Assembly: GCF_014635545.1 (NCBI RefSeq)
Contig: NZ_BMDA01000007.1
Coordinates: forward strand, 80,510 to 144,509
Direction: 5' to 3'
From: Acinetobacter courvalinii
Lineage (GTDB): Bacteria > Pseudomonadota > Gammaproteobacteria > Pseudomonadales > Moraxellaceae
Length of the DNA: 64,000 nucleotides
The position numbers and the translations under genes are program-made. Below, piece after piece: positions 17,776-27,511 of this stretch; position 1 is the first letter of the stretch; each line of letters starts with the position of its first letter. The notes beneath the pieces are model-generated. The model ran no database searches and had not been told where the DNA came from. It saw only the letters and a list, made by a program, of their open reading frames with translations.

Positions 17776-18169
17776 GTTTTTTCTATTCATTATTTTGTGC
17801 TTGGGGTGTGTATCACCCCTTAAGGCACAGCAGTTTGACCAGGCCTATCAGCAATGGAAAACTCAGCAACAGCTACGTGACCAGCAGTTGGCGAATCAGG
17901 CAAATAATAATTATTATTTATCCCGGCCCACTCAGCAGGCTCCACAGTGGCTTTCATCTTCTGTAAATACTCCGGGTGATAAGATTAGCTTGAATCAGGC
18001 CAGCTTGCAGCAACTCCAGATGTTAAATGGGGTAGGTGAGAAAAAAGCGCAAGCAATTATGGAATATCGGCAAAAAAATGGCGGTTTTAAAAGCGTCGAT
18101 GAGTTGATGAATATCAAGGGAATCGGGCCAAAATTATTAGAGAAAAACAAAGCAAGGCTGATGTTATAA
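17744..18169 (+). CDS. ComEA family exported DNA-binding protein (helix-hairpin-helix)
   Basis: A 141-residue secreted protein. The N-terminus is basic then hydrophobic (residues ~8-26, FFLFIILCLGC) with likely signal cleavage before AQQFDQ; the Cys in LGC leaves a lipoprotein possible. A glutamine-rich linker leads to a C-terminal helix-hairpin-helix domain (LNGVGEKKAQAIMEYR, then IKGIGPKLLEKN) as in ComEA, which binds incoming DNA in the periplasm during natural transformation. Acinetobacter species are often competent, so a role in DNA uptake is reasonable. The gene starts inside mazG behind an AGGAGAG site. Confidence 0.85.
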   Translation: MILQQVCRKHKFFLFIILCLGCVSPLKAQQFDQAYQQWKTQQQLRDQQLANQANNNYYLSRPTQQAPQWLSSSVNTPGDKISLNQASLQQLQMLNGVGEKKAQAIMEYRQKNGGFKSVDELMNIKGIGPKLLEKNKARLML

Positions 18170-18309
18170 ACCTGATATTGTCATAAAGTGATGAATGAGG
18201 TAGACAGATCTGTTGAAACTTGCAACAGAATAAATTGCCCTTTGTGTGTGTTAGAGCTATGATTAGCGACAAATTGTTATTTACGTCCTGACGTAGGAGA
18301 CAGTGTCTT

Positions 18310-19764
18310 TTGCAAACTTTGCGTGCGTCAAAATGTGGTTTGTCCACAACTCAACTTCCTTCCTCAATTCTAGATGTGATTGATAGTCTGACTAAAGCAG
18401 GCTACGAAGCATATATTGTGGGCGGTGGTGTTCGAGATATGATGTTAGGTCTTAATCCAAAGGATTTTGACGCGGTTACTAATGCTACACCAGCTCAGGT
18501 GAAAGAAGTATTTGGTCGACGTTGCCGGATTATCGGGCGACGTTTTGAGCTGGCACATGTTTATTCCGGTCGTGAACTGATTGAAGTGGCGACCTTCCGT
18601 GCCCCGCCGAAAAAAGCGGTCACCAGTGCCTCCGGGATGATTCTTCGTGATAATAACTGGGGGACGATTGAGCAAGATTTTGCTCGCCGAGATTTTTCGA
18701 TCAATACCCTGTATTACCAGCCACGAAAAGGGATCGTACTTGATTTCTGCCATGCGGTAGAGGATATCAAGACCCGTACCTTACGTTTTCTAGGTGAACC
18801 GGCACAGCGTTTTGAAGAAGATCCTGTACGGATGTTACGTGCATTGCGTTTTGCTGCAAAACTGAACTTCCAGATTGATCAATCCATTCTCGATGTGTTT
18901 AATGTTGAAATGACGCAATTATTGCGTGATGTCTCACCCCATCGTTTATATGATGAATCACAAAAACTGTTCACCATGGGGCATTTGACCCGTGTCTTGC
19001 CGATGTTGATCGAGTTTGGTGTGTGGAAGCAGCTATTTGCTGAAATCCAACCCAATATCACGGCATTTATTGACCGTGCTGCACGAAATACTGATCAGCG
19101 TATTCAAGTGGGTAAAACCATCAACCCGGCATTTTTCTATGCAGTCCTGTTATGGAAACCATTTTTAGAACGTTGTGATTTCTATCTGAACAAAGGGGTG
19201 GTACCCGCGGAAGCACGTGCACAAGCTGGACTTGATGTATTAAAACGTCAGGCGACCCGGACCATTATTCCGCGTTTTGCGGAAACCTTTATTCGTGAAG
19301 TCTGGGAAATGCAGACCCGCTTGCTCAATCCAAAGCCACAACAGATTGAGGCTTTGGCTGGCCATGCCCGTTTCCGTGCCGGTTTTGACTTCTTGCTGTT
19401 ACGTGAGAAGTCTGGCGATGGTAGTACGGAAGGGATGGGCGTCTGGTGGGAAAGCTACCAGGAAATGACCATGGATCAAAAAGAAGCGGCAATCCGTCAA
19501 TACAATCGTCAACGCAGCAAGACACGTCGTAAGGCGGTCGAAGCAGATGAGCCGAAGACGACTGAAATTGAGCCTTTGGTCAATGTCCTTGAGCCAAGAA
19601 GCCGCCGTGGTAAAAAAGAACGGGTTAGAGCGGATGAGTCTGCGAGCCGTTTTATAGAAAAAGCGGCTGGCAACTCAGGACAGGTTCATGCGGATCACCC
19701 GATCCTTAAGCGTAAACGCGTACAACGTGATTTAAGCCAAGTGGTTTTTGGGCCAACGCAATGA
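18310..19764 (+). CDS. pcnB: Poly(A) polymerase I
   Basis: A 484-residue class II nucleotidyltransferase that adds 3' poly(A) tails and so promotes RNA decay. The head-domain signature is IVGGGVRDMMLGLNPKDFDAVT with the catalytic DxD, followed by RRDFSINTLYYQP and EEDPVRMLRALRF. The C-terminus is long, basic and arginine/lysine-rich (from ~residue 395), typical of bacterial PcnB and absent from tRNA CCA-adding enzymes. The start is TTG at 18310 with GGAGA nine bases before it. It overlaps folK by four bases (ATGA), so they are co-translated. Confidence 0.94.
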   Translation: MQTLRASKCGLSTTQLPSSILDVIDSLTKAGYEAYIVGGGVRDMMLGLNPKDFDAVTNATPAQVKEVFGRRCRIIGRRFELAHVYSGRELIEVATFRAPPKKAVTSASGMILRDNNWGTIEQDFARRDFSINTLYYQPRKGIVLDFCHAVEDIKTRTLRFLGEPAQRFEEDPVRMLRALRFAAKLNFQIDQSILDVFNVEMTQLLRDVSPHRLYDESQKLFTMGHLTRVLPMLIEFGVWKQLFAEIQPNITAFIDRAARNTDQRIQVGKTINPAFFYAVLLWKPFLERCDFYLNKGVVPAEARAQAGLDVLKRQATRTIIPRFAETFIREVWEMQTRLLNPKPQQIEALAGHARFRAGFDFLLLREKSGDGSTEGMGVWWESYQEMTMDQKEAAIRQYNRQRSKTRRKAVEADEPKTTEIEPLVNVLEPRSRRGKKERVRADESASRFIEKAAGNSGQVHADHPILKRKRVQRDLSQVVFGPTQ

Positions 19765-20249
19765 CGATTCGTAGCTATATTGGTCTTGGCAGTAATTTAG
19801 GCGATTCGCAGCAGATTCTGAGTGAAGCTGTTGCGAAGCTGGCAACACTGGGTGCTGTACAGGTTTCCCGACTTTATCAAAGTCCACCGATGGGGCCGCA
19901 AGACCAGCCGAATTACCTCAATGCAGTTGTGCAACTGGATACCGACCTTGCACCGCTTGCGCTGTTAGATCAATTACAACAATTTGAGCAAGAAGCAGGG
20001 CGTGTCCGTTTACGACGCTGGGGAGAGCGCACGCTTGATCTGGATTTGCTGATCTATGGTCAGGAGCAGATCCGCAATGAACGCTTAACAGTGCCACATG
20101 TGGGTATTTTAGAGCGTGATTTCGTCGTTATTCCCTTATTAGACCTAGATGCTCATTTACAATTAAATGATCATTCTTTAAAAGATTTAGAACTGGTACA
20201 GCAAGCAAACTTGACTGTAATAGCAGACCAGTCTTGGGCAATCGCTTAA
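19761..20249 (+). CDS. folK: HPPK: 6-hydroxymethyl-7,8-dihydropterin pyrophosphokinase
   Basis: A 162-residue HPPK, which transfers pyrophosphate from ATP to 6-hydroxymethyl-dihydropterin in folate synthesis. It shows the N-terminal YIGLGSNLGDS, the substrate-loop QDQPNYLNAVVQL, and the signature RWGERTLDLDLLIYG with the metal-binding Asp pair. It is joined to pcnB by an ATGA overlap and followed after 39 bases by panB; the pcnB-folK-panB-panC order is common in gamma-proteobacteria. Confidence 0.95.
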   Translation: MTIRSYIGLGSNLGDSQQILSEAVAKLATLGAVQVSRLYQSPPMGPQDQPNYLNAVVQLDTDLAPLALLDQLQQFEQEAGRVRLRRWGERTLDLDLLIYGQEQIRNERLTVPHVGILERDFVVIPLLDLDAHLQLNDHSLKDLELVQQANLTVIADQSWAIA

Positions 20250-20288
20250 GACTGTTTCGTTCTGGAAACGCCTGTAGAGGACATCATC

Positions 20289-21098
20289 ATGATTAGTCTA
20301 AGTGACTTAAGAAAATTTAAAGCCGAAGGACGCAAGTTCTCATGTCTTACTTGTTACGATGCAAGTATGGCTAAAGGGATGGAATTGGCTGAAATTGATA
20401 CGATTTTAATCGGTGACTCTCTTGGAATGGCGATTCAAGGCAGAGACTCTACACTTCCTGTGACGGTTGAAGATATGGCTTACCATACGGCTGCTGTACG
20501 TCGTGGTAATGCCCATGCCCTGATTATGACTGACTTGCCATTTATGAGCTATGCCACGCTTGAGGATGGTTTGAAAAATGCAAAAACTGTCATGCAAGCT
20601 GGCGCACAAATGGTCAAGATCGAAGGCGGTGCCTGGCTGAGCGAACTGGTTACCGTGTTGACCCGTAATGGTATTCCTGTGTGTGTACATTTAGGTTTAA
20701 CGCCGCAATCTGTAAATGTGTTAGGCGGCTATAAATTGCAAGCAAAAACACGTGAAGCCGCGGATCAGCTGATTGCCGACTGTCAGGCGGTGATTGATGC
20801 CGGTGCAGCAGTATTGGTACTTGAATGTGTACCTGCACAACTGGGTAAAGAAATTGCAGAACTGTTCCCGAATACACCCGTAATCGGAATTGGTGCAGGA
20901 CATGAAACCGATGGGCAGGTATTGGTGGTTCAGGACATGCTTGGTCTGACCTTTGGTCGTGTTGCGCGTTTCGTTCGTAACTTCATGAAAGAGCAATCTG
21001 GCGAAACTGCCATTGTCGATGCGTTTAAAGCCTATCATGCTGCCGTGCAGGACCAGTCGTTCCCAGCCAAAGAACATACTTTTCAGGTTGAGCTTTAA
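20289..21098 (+). CDS. panB: 3-methyl-2-oxobutanoate hydroxymethyltransferase
   Basis: A 269-residue TIM-barrel enzyme for the first committed step of pantothenate (coenzyme A) synthesis: ketoisovalerate plus methylene-tetrahydrofolate gives ketopantoate. Family motifs are LTCYDASMAKGMELAEIDTI, LIGDSLGMAIQGR, VKIEGG, and IGIGAGHETDGQVLV. The folate cofactor ties it to folK just upstream. The gap to panC is three bases. Confidence 0.96.
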   Translation: MISLSDLRKFKAEGRKFSCLTCYDASMAKGMELAEIDTILIGDSLGMAIQGRDSTLPVTVEDMAYHTAAVRRGNAHALIMTDLPFMSYATLEDGLKNAKTVMQAGAQMVKIEGGAWLSELVTVLTRNGIPVCVHLGLTPQSVNVLGGYKLQAKTREAADQLIADCQAVIDAGAAVLVLECVPAQLGKEIAELFPNTPVIGIGAGHETDGQVLVVQDMLGLTFGRVARFVRNFMKEQSGETAIVDAFKAYHAAVQDQSFPAKEHTFQVEL

Positions 21099-21101
21099 TC
21101 C

Positions 21102-21947
21102 ATGAAAACTGAAACAACGATACAAGGCTTAACTGCGTCACTTTCTCCTGCGCGTAGTTCAAAGAAACTGATTGGTTTTGTACCGACCATGGGCAATCTG
21201 CATGAAGGTCATTTGACCTTGGTGCGTGAAGCAAAAAAACTGTGTGATGTGGTGGTGGTCAGTATTTTCGTCAATCCAATCCAGTTTGGCGCAGGCGAGG
21301 ATTTTGATAGTTATCCACGTACATTAGAGCAAGACAGCCGCTTATTGGCGGATGTGGGCTGCGATATTATTTTTGCACCCACTGTTGAGCAAATGTACGG
21401 GACACAGCTGCGTTTGACCAATATCAGTGTGGGTCAGATTACCGATGACCTGTGTGGAAAATCACGTCCAGGTCATTTTGATGGCGTTGCAGTTGTGGTG
21501 ACCAAGCTGTTCAATATTGTACAGCCTGATTTCGCGTTCTTCGGGCAAAAGGACTATCAGCAACTGGCTGTCATTCGTCAGCTGGTACAAGACCTGAACA
21601 TGCCGCTTGAAGTGATTGGCGTGCCGATTGTACGGGCCGAAGATGGTTTGGCTTTAAGTTCTCGTAATGGTTATTTAACCGAAGAGCAACGGGCAATTGC
21701 ACCCACTATTTATCAATCGCTCAAACAGGCTGAACAGCAATTGCATGAAGGGCAGGCACTCAACCAAGTGTTAGCAAATATCTCGACGCAATTGACACAG
21801 GCTGGCTTTGTTGTGGATTATGTGGAAGCTCGTCAGACCAACCTGCAACCGATTGCGCAATTTGATCAGGACCTTGTTGTTTTTGTTGCTGCAAAACTGG
21901 GTGCAACCCGTTTGATTGATAACCTACAAGTTGATTTTAAAACATAA
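21102..21947 (+). CDS. panC: Pantothenate synthetase
   Basis: A 281-residue ATP-dependent ligase joining pantoate and beta-alanine. Motifs are the nucleotide-binding [15 protein letters not shown] (HIGH-like), [26 protein letters not shown], and [10 protein letters not shown] (KMSKS-like). It directly follows panB. The aspartate decarboxylase gene panD, which supplies beta-alanine, is not in the window. Confidence 0.96.
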   Translation: MKTETTIQGLTASLSPARSSKKLIGFVPTMGNLHEGHLTLVREAKKLCDVVVVSIFVNPIQFGAGEDFDSYPRTLEQDSRLLADVGCDIIFAPTVEQMYGTQLRLTNISVGQITDDLCGKSRPGHFDGVAVVVTKLFNIVQPDFAFFGQKDYQQLAVIRQLVQDLNMPLEVIGVPIVRAEDGLALSSRNGYLTEEQRAIAPTIYQSLKQAEQQLHEGQALNQVLANISTQLTQAGFVVDYVEARQTNLQPIAQFDQDLVVFVAAKLGATRLIDNLQVDFKT

Positions 21948-21967
21948 AAAATGAAGGGCAAAATGCC

Positions 21968-22819
21968 ATGAAGCGTATTCTTATCGTGACAGGACAATCA
22001 GGCTCAGGCAAATCATCTGCATTACAAGTGCTTGAAGACTTGGGCTATTATTGTATAGATAACTTACCTTTGGCATTATTGCCTGAAATTGTGGCGAAAC
22101 TGGATCACGAGAATAATCTTGAACAGTTGGCACTGGGCGTAGACATCCGCAGTACCCGTGCCGATATGCAAGAGTTCGATCATGTGTTTGAGCAATTACA
22201 ACGCCATGGTTCGGTGGATATTATTTATCTGACCACACAGGATCAGGATTTGATTGCACGTTTTAGTGCATCACGTCGACCGCATCCGTTGGCCAGCCGC
22301 TTCAATAGCCTGTTGCAATGTATTCAGGAAGAGAAGCAACTGCTGATTCCGATCCAGTTTCGTTCTACCGTACATATTGATACCACGGATAAAAGCGTCC
22401 ATGATTTAAAACATATTCTATTGTCTAAACTGGGGCAGTCGGATAACTTAATTGTAATTTTACAGTCTTTTGGCTATAAGCACGGTATTCCACTCGATGC
22501 GGATTATGTATTTGACGTACGCCATTTACCAAATCCACATTGGGACTTAGAATTACGCCGTTTTTCAGGTTTAGATGAACCTGTGCGCCGCTTTTTAGAA
22601 GGCAGTCAACAAACCAATGAAATGTTTGAAGATATTTATGGCTTTCTTGATAAGTGGTTACCCGCTTTTGCTGAAGGACATCGCCATTACATGACCATTT
22701 CCGTGGGATGTACGGGCGGGCAGCATCGTTCGGTTTATATCGTGGATAGACTCAAACAGGCCCTTGAGGCAAAATGGGCTGTCCAAATCTTACATAGAGA
22801 AATGAAGCACTGGTCATGA
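21968..22819 (+). CDS. rapZ: RNase adapter protein / nucleotide-binding protein RapZ
   Basis: A 283-residue RapZ (YvcJ) family P-loop protein. The Walker A is [11 protein letters not shown] at residues ~8-18, and the C-terminal domain has the conserved [21 protein letters not shown] core (cut here to its known family pattern). In E. coli RapZ senses glucosamine-6-phosphate and guides RNase E to the sRNA GlmZ, controlling glmS. Whether a GlmZ-like sRNA exists here is unknown. It overlaps ptsO by four bases, keeping the rapZ-ptsO pair known from the rpoN region of other bacteria. Confidence 0.93.
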   Translation: MKRILIVTGQSGSGKSSALQVLEDLGYYCIDNLPLALLPEIVAKLDHENNLEQLALGVDIRSTRADMQEFDHVFEQLQRHGSVDIIYLTTQDQDLIARFSASRRPHPLASRFNSLLQCIQEEKQLLIPIQFRSTVHIDTTDKSVHDLKHILLSKLGQSDNLIVILQSFGYKHGIPLDADYVFDVRHLPNPHWDLELRRFSGLDEPVRRFLEGSQQTNEMFEDIYGFLDKWLPAFAEGHRHYMTISVGCTGGQHRSVYIVDRLKQALEAKWAVQILHREMKHWS

Positions 22820-23085
22820 TAGACACAACAATTGATGTAATTAATAAACTCGGCTTACACGCTCGCGCATCTGGTAAACTGATTGAAGTGACGACAAAAT
22901 TTCGTTCTTCTATCCAGATTGGTAAGGGCGATAAGTTAGTTGATGCAAAAAATATTATGTCATTGTTGATGTTGGGTGCAGGTAAAGGCACCACATTAAG
23001 ACTGGTGATTGAGGGTGCTGATGAAGACAAGGCACTGGAAGAAATTCAAACGCTGTTCGCAGCAAAATTTTACGAGGCAGAGTAA
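22816..23085 (+). CDS. ptsO: HPr family phosphocarrier NPr of the nitrogen PTS
   Basis: An 89-residue HPr-fold protein. The phosphorylated histidine is His15 in [13 protein letters not shown], and the serine-46 region reads [16 protein letters not shown], lacking a clear regulatory HPr-kinase site. It passes phosphate from EI-Ntr to EIIA-Ntr, a regulatory rather than sugar-importing chain. In A. baumannii NPr is reported to interact with GigA/GigB, whose genes are also in this window (60.9-62.5 kb). It starts within rapZ (ATGA overlap) and is two bases before darP. Confidence 0.93.
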   Translation: MIDTTIDVINKLGLHARASGKLIEVTTKFRSSIQIGKGDKLVDAKNIMSLLMLGAGKGTTLRLVIEGADEDKALEEIQTLFAAKFYEAE

Positions 23086-23087
23086 TA

Positions 23088-23621
23088 GTGGCACGTGGTC
23101 CCCAACGTTATACAGATGAAGATTTTGAGTCATTAGAAGGGCGTGCGAGTCGAACTGAGCAAAAAAAGGCAGTTCAGCGCATGGCCGCTTTGGGTGAGCA
23201 GTTGGCTCAACTGAATCCAAAGCAGATTCAAAAACTTCCTGTCGATGAGCGTTTAATTGATGCCTTGCTTGAAGTGCAGAAAATTAGCTCATTTGAAGCG
23301 CGTCGTCGTCAGTTCCAACGCGTTGGTAAGTTATTGCGTAATGAAGATGAGAGCACAATTTTATCTTATCTCACGCCGCAACAAGGCGCTAAAAAACAAA
23401 TGCAATTGATGCGTTGGGTTGATCGTATGATTGATCAAGGCGACCCAATTATTAATGAGTTTAGTAAAGTATTTAATGCTTCTGAACGCCATACCTTGCG
23501 TCAGCATGTATTACGTATTCATCGTGATATCAAGCAGCAGGTCAGTGAAGAAGAGCTTGAAGCTTCGAAACGTAAGCTCGTCAATTATGTTCAACAGGTC
23601 GCGCTGTTATCTGAACAGTAA
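23088..23621 (+). CDS. darP: Ribosome biogenesis factor DarP (YjgA, DUF615)
   Basis: A 177-residue highly charged, helical protein of the YjgA/DUF615 family, which associates with late 50S assembly intermediates in E. coli. The start is GTG at 23088, two bases after the ptsO stop. The segment QKLPVDERLIDALLEVQKI and the later RHTLRQHVLRIHRDIK match the family. It ends the panB-to-darP transcription unit, ten bases ahead of a strong terminator. Confidence 0.9.
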   Translation: MARGPQRYTDEDFESLEGRASRTEQKKAVQRMAALGEQLAQLNPKQIQKLPVDERLIDALLEVQKISSFEARRRQFQRVGKLLRNEDESTILSYLTPQQGAKKQMQLMRWVDRMIDQGDPIINEFSKVFNASERHTLRQHVLRIHRDIKQQVSEEELEASKRKLVNYVQQVALLSEQ

Positions 23622-23631
23622 GGTTTAAAAT

Positions 23632-23666
23632 AAAAAAGAAGTTTCCTCGGAAACTTCTTTTTTTTA
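23632..23666. terminator. Bidirectional terminator between darP and an acyl-CoA synthetase
   Basis: AAAAAAGAAGTTTCC / GGAAACTTCTTTTTT with a TC loop, between convergent genes ending at 23621 and 23676. Both strands have a T-run. Confidence 0.92.
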
Positions 23667-23675
23667 TCTGCTGTA

Positions 23676-25319
23676 TTAATTTCCGAATTCGCTATTGGCT
23701 CGTTGTTTTGCCCATTCCCTTAAAATAAATTTCTGCAATTTTCCGGTCGAGGTTTTTGGAATCTCGGCGATCACCACATCTTTTGGAACTTTAAAGCGGG
23801 CCAGTTGTTGCTGACAATGCGCAATAATCTCTTCAGGGGTTGCGGTTGCTCCCTGTTTGAGTTCAATAAAGGCACAAGGTACTTCCTGCCAGCGTTGATC
23901 CGGTTTTGCCACGACTGCAGCAGTCAATACAGCAGGGTGGCGGTAGAGTACATCTTCTACTTCGAGCGATGAAATATTCTCTCCGCCTGAAATGATAATA
24001 TCTTTTGAGCGATCTGTGATCTTGGCATAACCGTCGGGATGGCTCACCGCCAGATCTCCGGTATGAAACCAGCCACCTTTAAAGGCTTCCTGCGTGGCTT
24101 CGGGATTTTTTAAATAGCCTTTCATGACAATATTGCCACGGAACATGATTTCACCCATGGTTTGTCCATCATTGGGAACTGGTTGCATGGTTTCTGGATC
24201 AAGTACCCGCATACTGTCCTGTAAAGGGTAGGGTACGCCTTGACGTGAATGCAGTTGTGCCTGTTCCTGTATGGATAAATCATTCCAGCCTGCCTGTGAG
24301 GCACATAAGGCCGAAGGACCATAGGTTTCAGTCAGACCATAAACATGATTTACATTGATGTCGAGATGATGCATCCCTTCAATAATCGCCACGGGTGGAG
24401 CAGCGCCAGCCACCATGACTTCGACATGATGATCAAATGAGGTTCGCTGTTCTGAAGGAGCGTTAATCAGCATGGACAGTACAATTGGTGCGCCACAGAA
24501 GTAATCAACTTTATATTGCGCAATATATTTAAAAATCAGGACAGGATCGACGCGACGCAGACAGATATTGGTACCGCCACTGGCCGCAATAGACCAGGCA
24601 AAGCACCAGCCATTGCAATGGAACAGAGGAAGTGTCCAGAGATATACCGCCCGTGGTTTCATGCCGCAGGCTAGAATGTTGCTGGCTGCATTCAGGTAAG
24701 CACCACGGTGATGATAAACCACGCCTTTAGGATTGCCAGTGGTGCCTGAGGTATAGTTAAGACTGATTGCATCCCATTCATCTTGCGGGAGTAACCATTC
24801 AAATTCAGGATTTCCTTGAGCAAGCCATGATTCATATTCATATTGTCCGATGGCAATCTGCTCGCCTTCAAACTCGGAATCAAATACATCAATCACCACG
24901 ATCTCTTGCGGCACCAGTTTAAGTGCTTCTGCCGCGACTTCACGAAATTCTGGATCAACCAGCAGTACCTTGGATTCAGCATGTTCCAGCATAAAGGCGA
25001 TGGTTTTGGCATCAAGGCGGGTATTTAAGGTATTGAGTACGGCACCCGCCATTGGCACGGCAAAATGTGCTTCGATCATGGCAGGAATATTGGGAAGCAA
25101 CACAGACACAGTATCGTTTTTTTGAATTCCCAGTTTTGCCAGTTGATGTGCAAACTGGCGGCAGCGTTGATAGGTGTGTTGCCATGTGATTTGACGTTCG
25201 CCATGAATAATTGCAGCTTGCTGAGGGTAAATATAAGCCGCACGTTCTAAATAACGTAACGGAGACAGGGCTACAAAATTGGCAGCTGTTCGTGGTAATT
25301 CGTCGTATGCACTGACCAT
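23676..25319 (-). CDS. Acyl-CoA synthetase (AMP-forming)
   Basis: A 547-residue ANL-superfamily ligase that activates a carboxylic acid to acyl-CoA through an acyl-adenylate. The ATP loop is YTSGTTGNPKGVVYHH, then GLTETYGPSALC, GWFHTGDLAV, the hinge DRSKDIIISGGENISS, and the catalytic lysine in PKTSTGKLQKF. The overall pattern is of the medium/long-chain fatty acid or AlkK-like group rather than acetyl-CoA synthetase. The exact chain length is not predictable. It is monocistronic and divergent from thrS. Confidence 0.88.
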   Translation of the reverse strand: MVSAYDELPRTAANFVALSPLRYLERAAYIYPQQAAIIHGERQITWQHTYQRCRQFAHQLAKLGIQKNDTVSVLLPNIPAMIEAHFAVPMAGAVLNTLNTRLDAKTIAFMLEHAESKVLLVDPEFREVAAEALKLVPQEIVVIDVFDSEFEGEQIAIGQYEYESWLAQGNPEFEWLLPQDEWDAISLNYTSGTTGNPKGVVYHHRGAYLNAASNILACGMKPRAVYLWTLPLFHCNGWCFAWSIAASGGTNICLRRVDPVLIFKYIAQYKVDYFCGAPIVLSMLINAPSEQRTSFDHHVEVMVAGAAPPVAIIEGMHHLDINVNHVYGLTETYGPSALCASQAGWNDLSIQEQAQLHSRQGVPYPLQDSMRVLDPETMQPVPNDGQTMGEIMFRGNIVMKGYLKNPEATQEAFKGGWFHTGDLAVSHPDGYAKITDRSKDIIISGGENISSLEVEDVLYRHPAVLTAAVVAKPDQRWQEVPCAFIELKQGATATPEEIIAHCQQQLARFKVPKDVVIAEIPKTSTGKLQKFILREWAKQRANSEFGN

Positions 25320-25505
25320 GTGTATTGCTCCATTTTATGTTGTTTTCATTATTGACTAAACTATTCTGTCGTCGAGTCTAAATCATTTAGGCTTTAGTCG
25401 GAGGGGAATCGTAAGAGATATCGGGTTTTTCTGGTCCAAAGGTTTCATCCACAGCTAAACCCGTGTAAAATCTTGGATACTTTTTTATCCGCCGTTTTTT
25501 ATCTT

Positions 25506-25583
25506 TTGAGGCCTCGCCTCAATACATAATCTCGCGGTGATATGCTCCTTCGTATAGGGCATCACTCCTTAAGGATTTTTTAT
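25506..25583 (+). promoter_or_regulatory. thrS leader: candidate translational operator mimicking tRNA-Thr
   Basis: Two hairpins precede thrS. The first (25506-25522) is a perfect 7-bp stem TTGAGGC / GCCTCAA. The second (about 25537-25565) has a six-pair stem with one G-T wobble, a 2-base bulge at 25540-25541, three more pairs below, and a 7-base loop TTCGTAT (25549-25555). That loop equals an anticodon loop with U33, anticodon CGU (threonine) and A37. The CGU lies at -33 to -31 from the ATG, followed by the Shine-Dalgarno in TCCTTAAGGA. E. coli ThrRS represses its own mRNA through such an anticodon-arm mimic at nearly the same place. Function here is inferred. Confidence 0.6.
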
Positions 25584-27506
25584 ATGCCAATCATTACTTT
25601 ACCAAATGGTGATCAGAAACAGTTTGATCAGCCAATTTCCGTAATGGAACTTGCTCAGAGCATTGGTCCGGGTCTTGCAAAAAATACAGTTGCTGGCCGT
25701 ATCAATGATCGCTTGGTGGATGCTTGTGATTTAATCACAGAAGATGCGACAGTTCAGATTATTACCCCGAAAGATGAAGAGGGTTTAGAAATCATTCGTC
25801 ACTCTTGTGCGCATCTGGTCGGACATGCGGTTAAGCAGTTGTTCCCGGAAGCGAAAATGGTGATCGGTCCTGTGATCGAAGAAGGTTTCTACTACGACAT
25901 CTGGATGCCACGTCCGTTTACGCTGGATGATATGGCAGCAATCGAAGAGCGCATGAAAAAGCTCATCGATCAGGACTATGACGTTGTTAAAAAGATGACA
26001 CCGCGTGAAGATGTGATTGCAGAATTCACAGCACGTGGCGAAGAATATAAGTTACGCTTGATTGCAGACATGCCGAATGAAACTCAAATGGGCTTGTACT
26101 ACCATCAAGATTATTTAGATATGTGCCGTGGTCCACACGTACCGAATACTAAATTCTTAAAATCATTCAAGCTCACTAAAATCTCTGGTGCATACTGGCG
26201 TGGTGATGCGAAAAATGAACAATTACAACGTATTTACGGTACAGCCTGGGCTGACAAAAAACAGTTAGCGGCTTATATCAAACGTATTGAAGAAGCTGAA
26301 AAGCGTGATCACCGTAAAATTGGTAAAGCGCTAGATTTGTTCCATATGCAAGAAGAAGCACCAGGTATGGTGTTCTGGCATCCGAACGGCTGGACCATTT
26401 ATCAAGTGCTTGAACAATACATGCGTAAAGTTCAGCAAGACAATGGTTATCAGGAAATCAAGACGCCGCAAATCGTAGATTTTACGCTTTGGGAAAAGTC
26501 TGGTCATGCGGCAAACTATGCTGAAAACATGTTTACGACTCATTCGGAAAGTCGTAACTATGCAGTGAAGCCAATGAACTGCCCATGTCACGTACAGGTC
26601 TTTAACCAGGGTTTGAAATCTTACCGTGATTTACCAATCCGTTTAGCTGAGTTTGGTTCTTGTCACCGTAACGAGCCATCAGGTTCTTTACACGGTATTA
26701 TGCGTGTTCGTGGCTTTACCCAAGATGATGCCCATATTTTCTGTACCAAAGAACAGATTGGTAAAGAAGTTGCAGATTTTATTAAGCTGACTTTAGACGT
26801 TTATAAAGACTTCGGTTTTGAAGACGTACAAATGAAGCTCTCTACACGTCCAGAAAAACGTGTGGGTGATGACGCACTTTGGGATCTGGCGGAAAAATCT
26901 TTGGCAGATGCGCTTGATGATGCTGGCTTGGCATGGGACTTGCAACCTGGTGAAGGTGCGTTCTATGGTCCGAAAATTGAATTTTCATTGAAAGACTGCT
27001 TAGGCCGTATCTGGCAGTGCGGTACCATCCAATGTGACTTCAACTTGCCGATCCGTTTAGATGCTTCTTATGTCACAGAAGACAATGAGCGTGACCAACC
27101 TGTGATGCTGCATCGTGCAATTCTTGGCAGTTTTGAGCGTTTTATTGGTATACTAATTGAACACTATGCGGGTTTCATGCCACCGTGGCTTACACCAATT
27201 CAAGCGTGTGTCATGAACATTACTGATTCACAAGCAGAAGCAAGTGAACAGGTGGTCGCAAAACTCAAAGAAAATGGCCTTCGTGCTATTTCCGACTTGA
27301 GAAATGAAAAAATCGGATTTAAGATTCGTGAGCGTACCCTAGAGCGTATTCCTTACCTTCTAGTTCTTGGTGACCGAGAAGTTGAAGAAGGTACAGTTAA
27401 TGTGCGTACTCGCTCAGGAAAAAATTTAGGTACTATGTCAGTAGATGCATTTATTGACTTAGTGAAATCTGCCGTTGCCGAACGTGGCCGGTACATTGTG
27501 GAGTAA
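25584..27506 (+). CDS. thrS: Threonyl-tRNA synthetase
   Basis: A 640-residue class II synthetase of normal length. Domain order: N-terminal TGS (residues 1-60), the editing and SAD domain with [16 protein letters not shown] and [18 protein letters not shown], the catalytic core with the zinc cysteine in [12 protein letters not shown] and motif 3 [15 protein letters not shown], and the C-terminal anticodon-binding domain (from ~540). The ATG at 25584 follows AAGGA; the in-frame start at 25542 would translate the leader hairpin. It is five bases before infC. Confidence 0.97.
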   Translation: MPIITLPNGDQKQFDQPISVMELAQSIGPGLAKNTVAGRINDRLVDACDLITEDATVQIITPKDEEGLEIIRHSCAHLVGHAVKQLFPEAKMVIGPVIEEGFYYDIWMPRPFTLDDMAAIEERMKKLIDQDYDVVKKMTPREDVIAEFTARGEEYKLRLIADMPNETQMGLYYHQDYLDMCRGPHVPNTKFLKSFKLTKISGAYWRGDAKNEQLQRIYGTAWADKKQLAAYIKRIEEAEKRDHRKIGKALDLFHMQEEAPGMVFWHPNGWTIYQVLEQYMRKVQQDNGYQEIKTPQIVDFTLWEKSGHAANYAENMFTTHSESRNYAVKPMNCPCHVQVFNQGLKSYRDLPIRLAEFGSCHRNEPSGSLHGIMRVRGFTQDDAHIFCTKEQIGKEVADFIKLTLDVYKDFGFEDVQMKLSTRPEKRVGDDALWDLAEKSLADALDDAGLAWDLQPGEGAFYGPKIEFSLKDCLGRIWQCGTIQCDFNLPIRLDASYVTEDNERDQPVMLHRAILGSFERFIGILIEHYAGFMPPWLTPIQACVMNITDSQAEASEQVVAKLKENGLRAISDLRNEKIGFKIRERTLERIPYLLVLGDREVEEGTVNVRTRSGKNLGTMSVDAFIDLVKSAVAERGRYIVE

Positions 27507-27511
27507 TAAAG

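Noticed and set aside
25542-25583. N-terminal extension of thrS
   Set aside because: It would translate the tRNA-mimic hairpin and Shine-Dalgarno; the conserved TGS domain starts at 25584.
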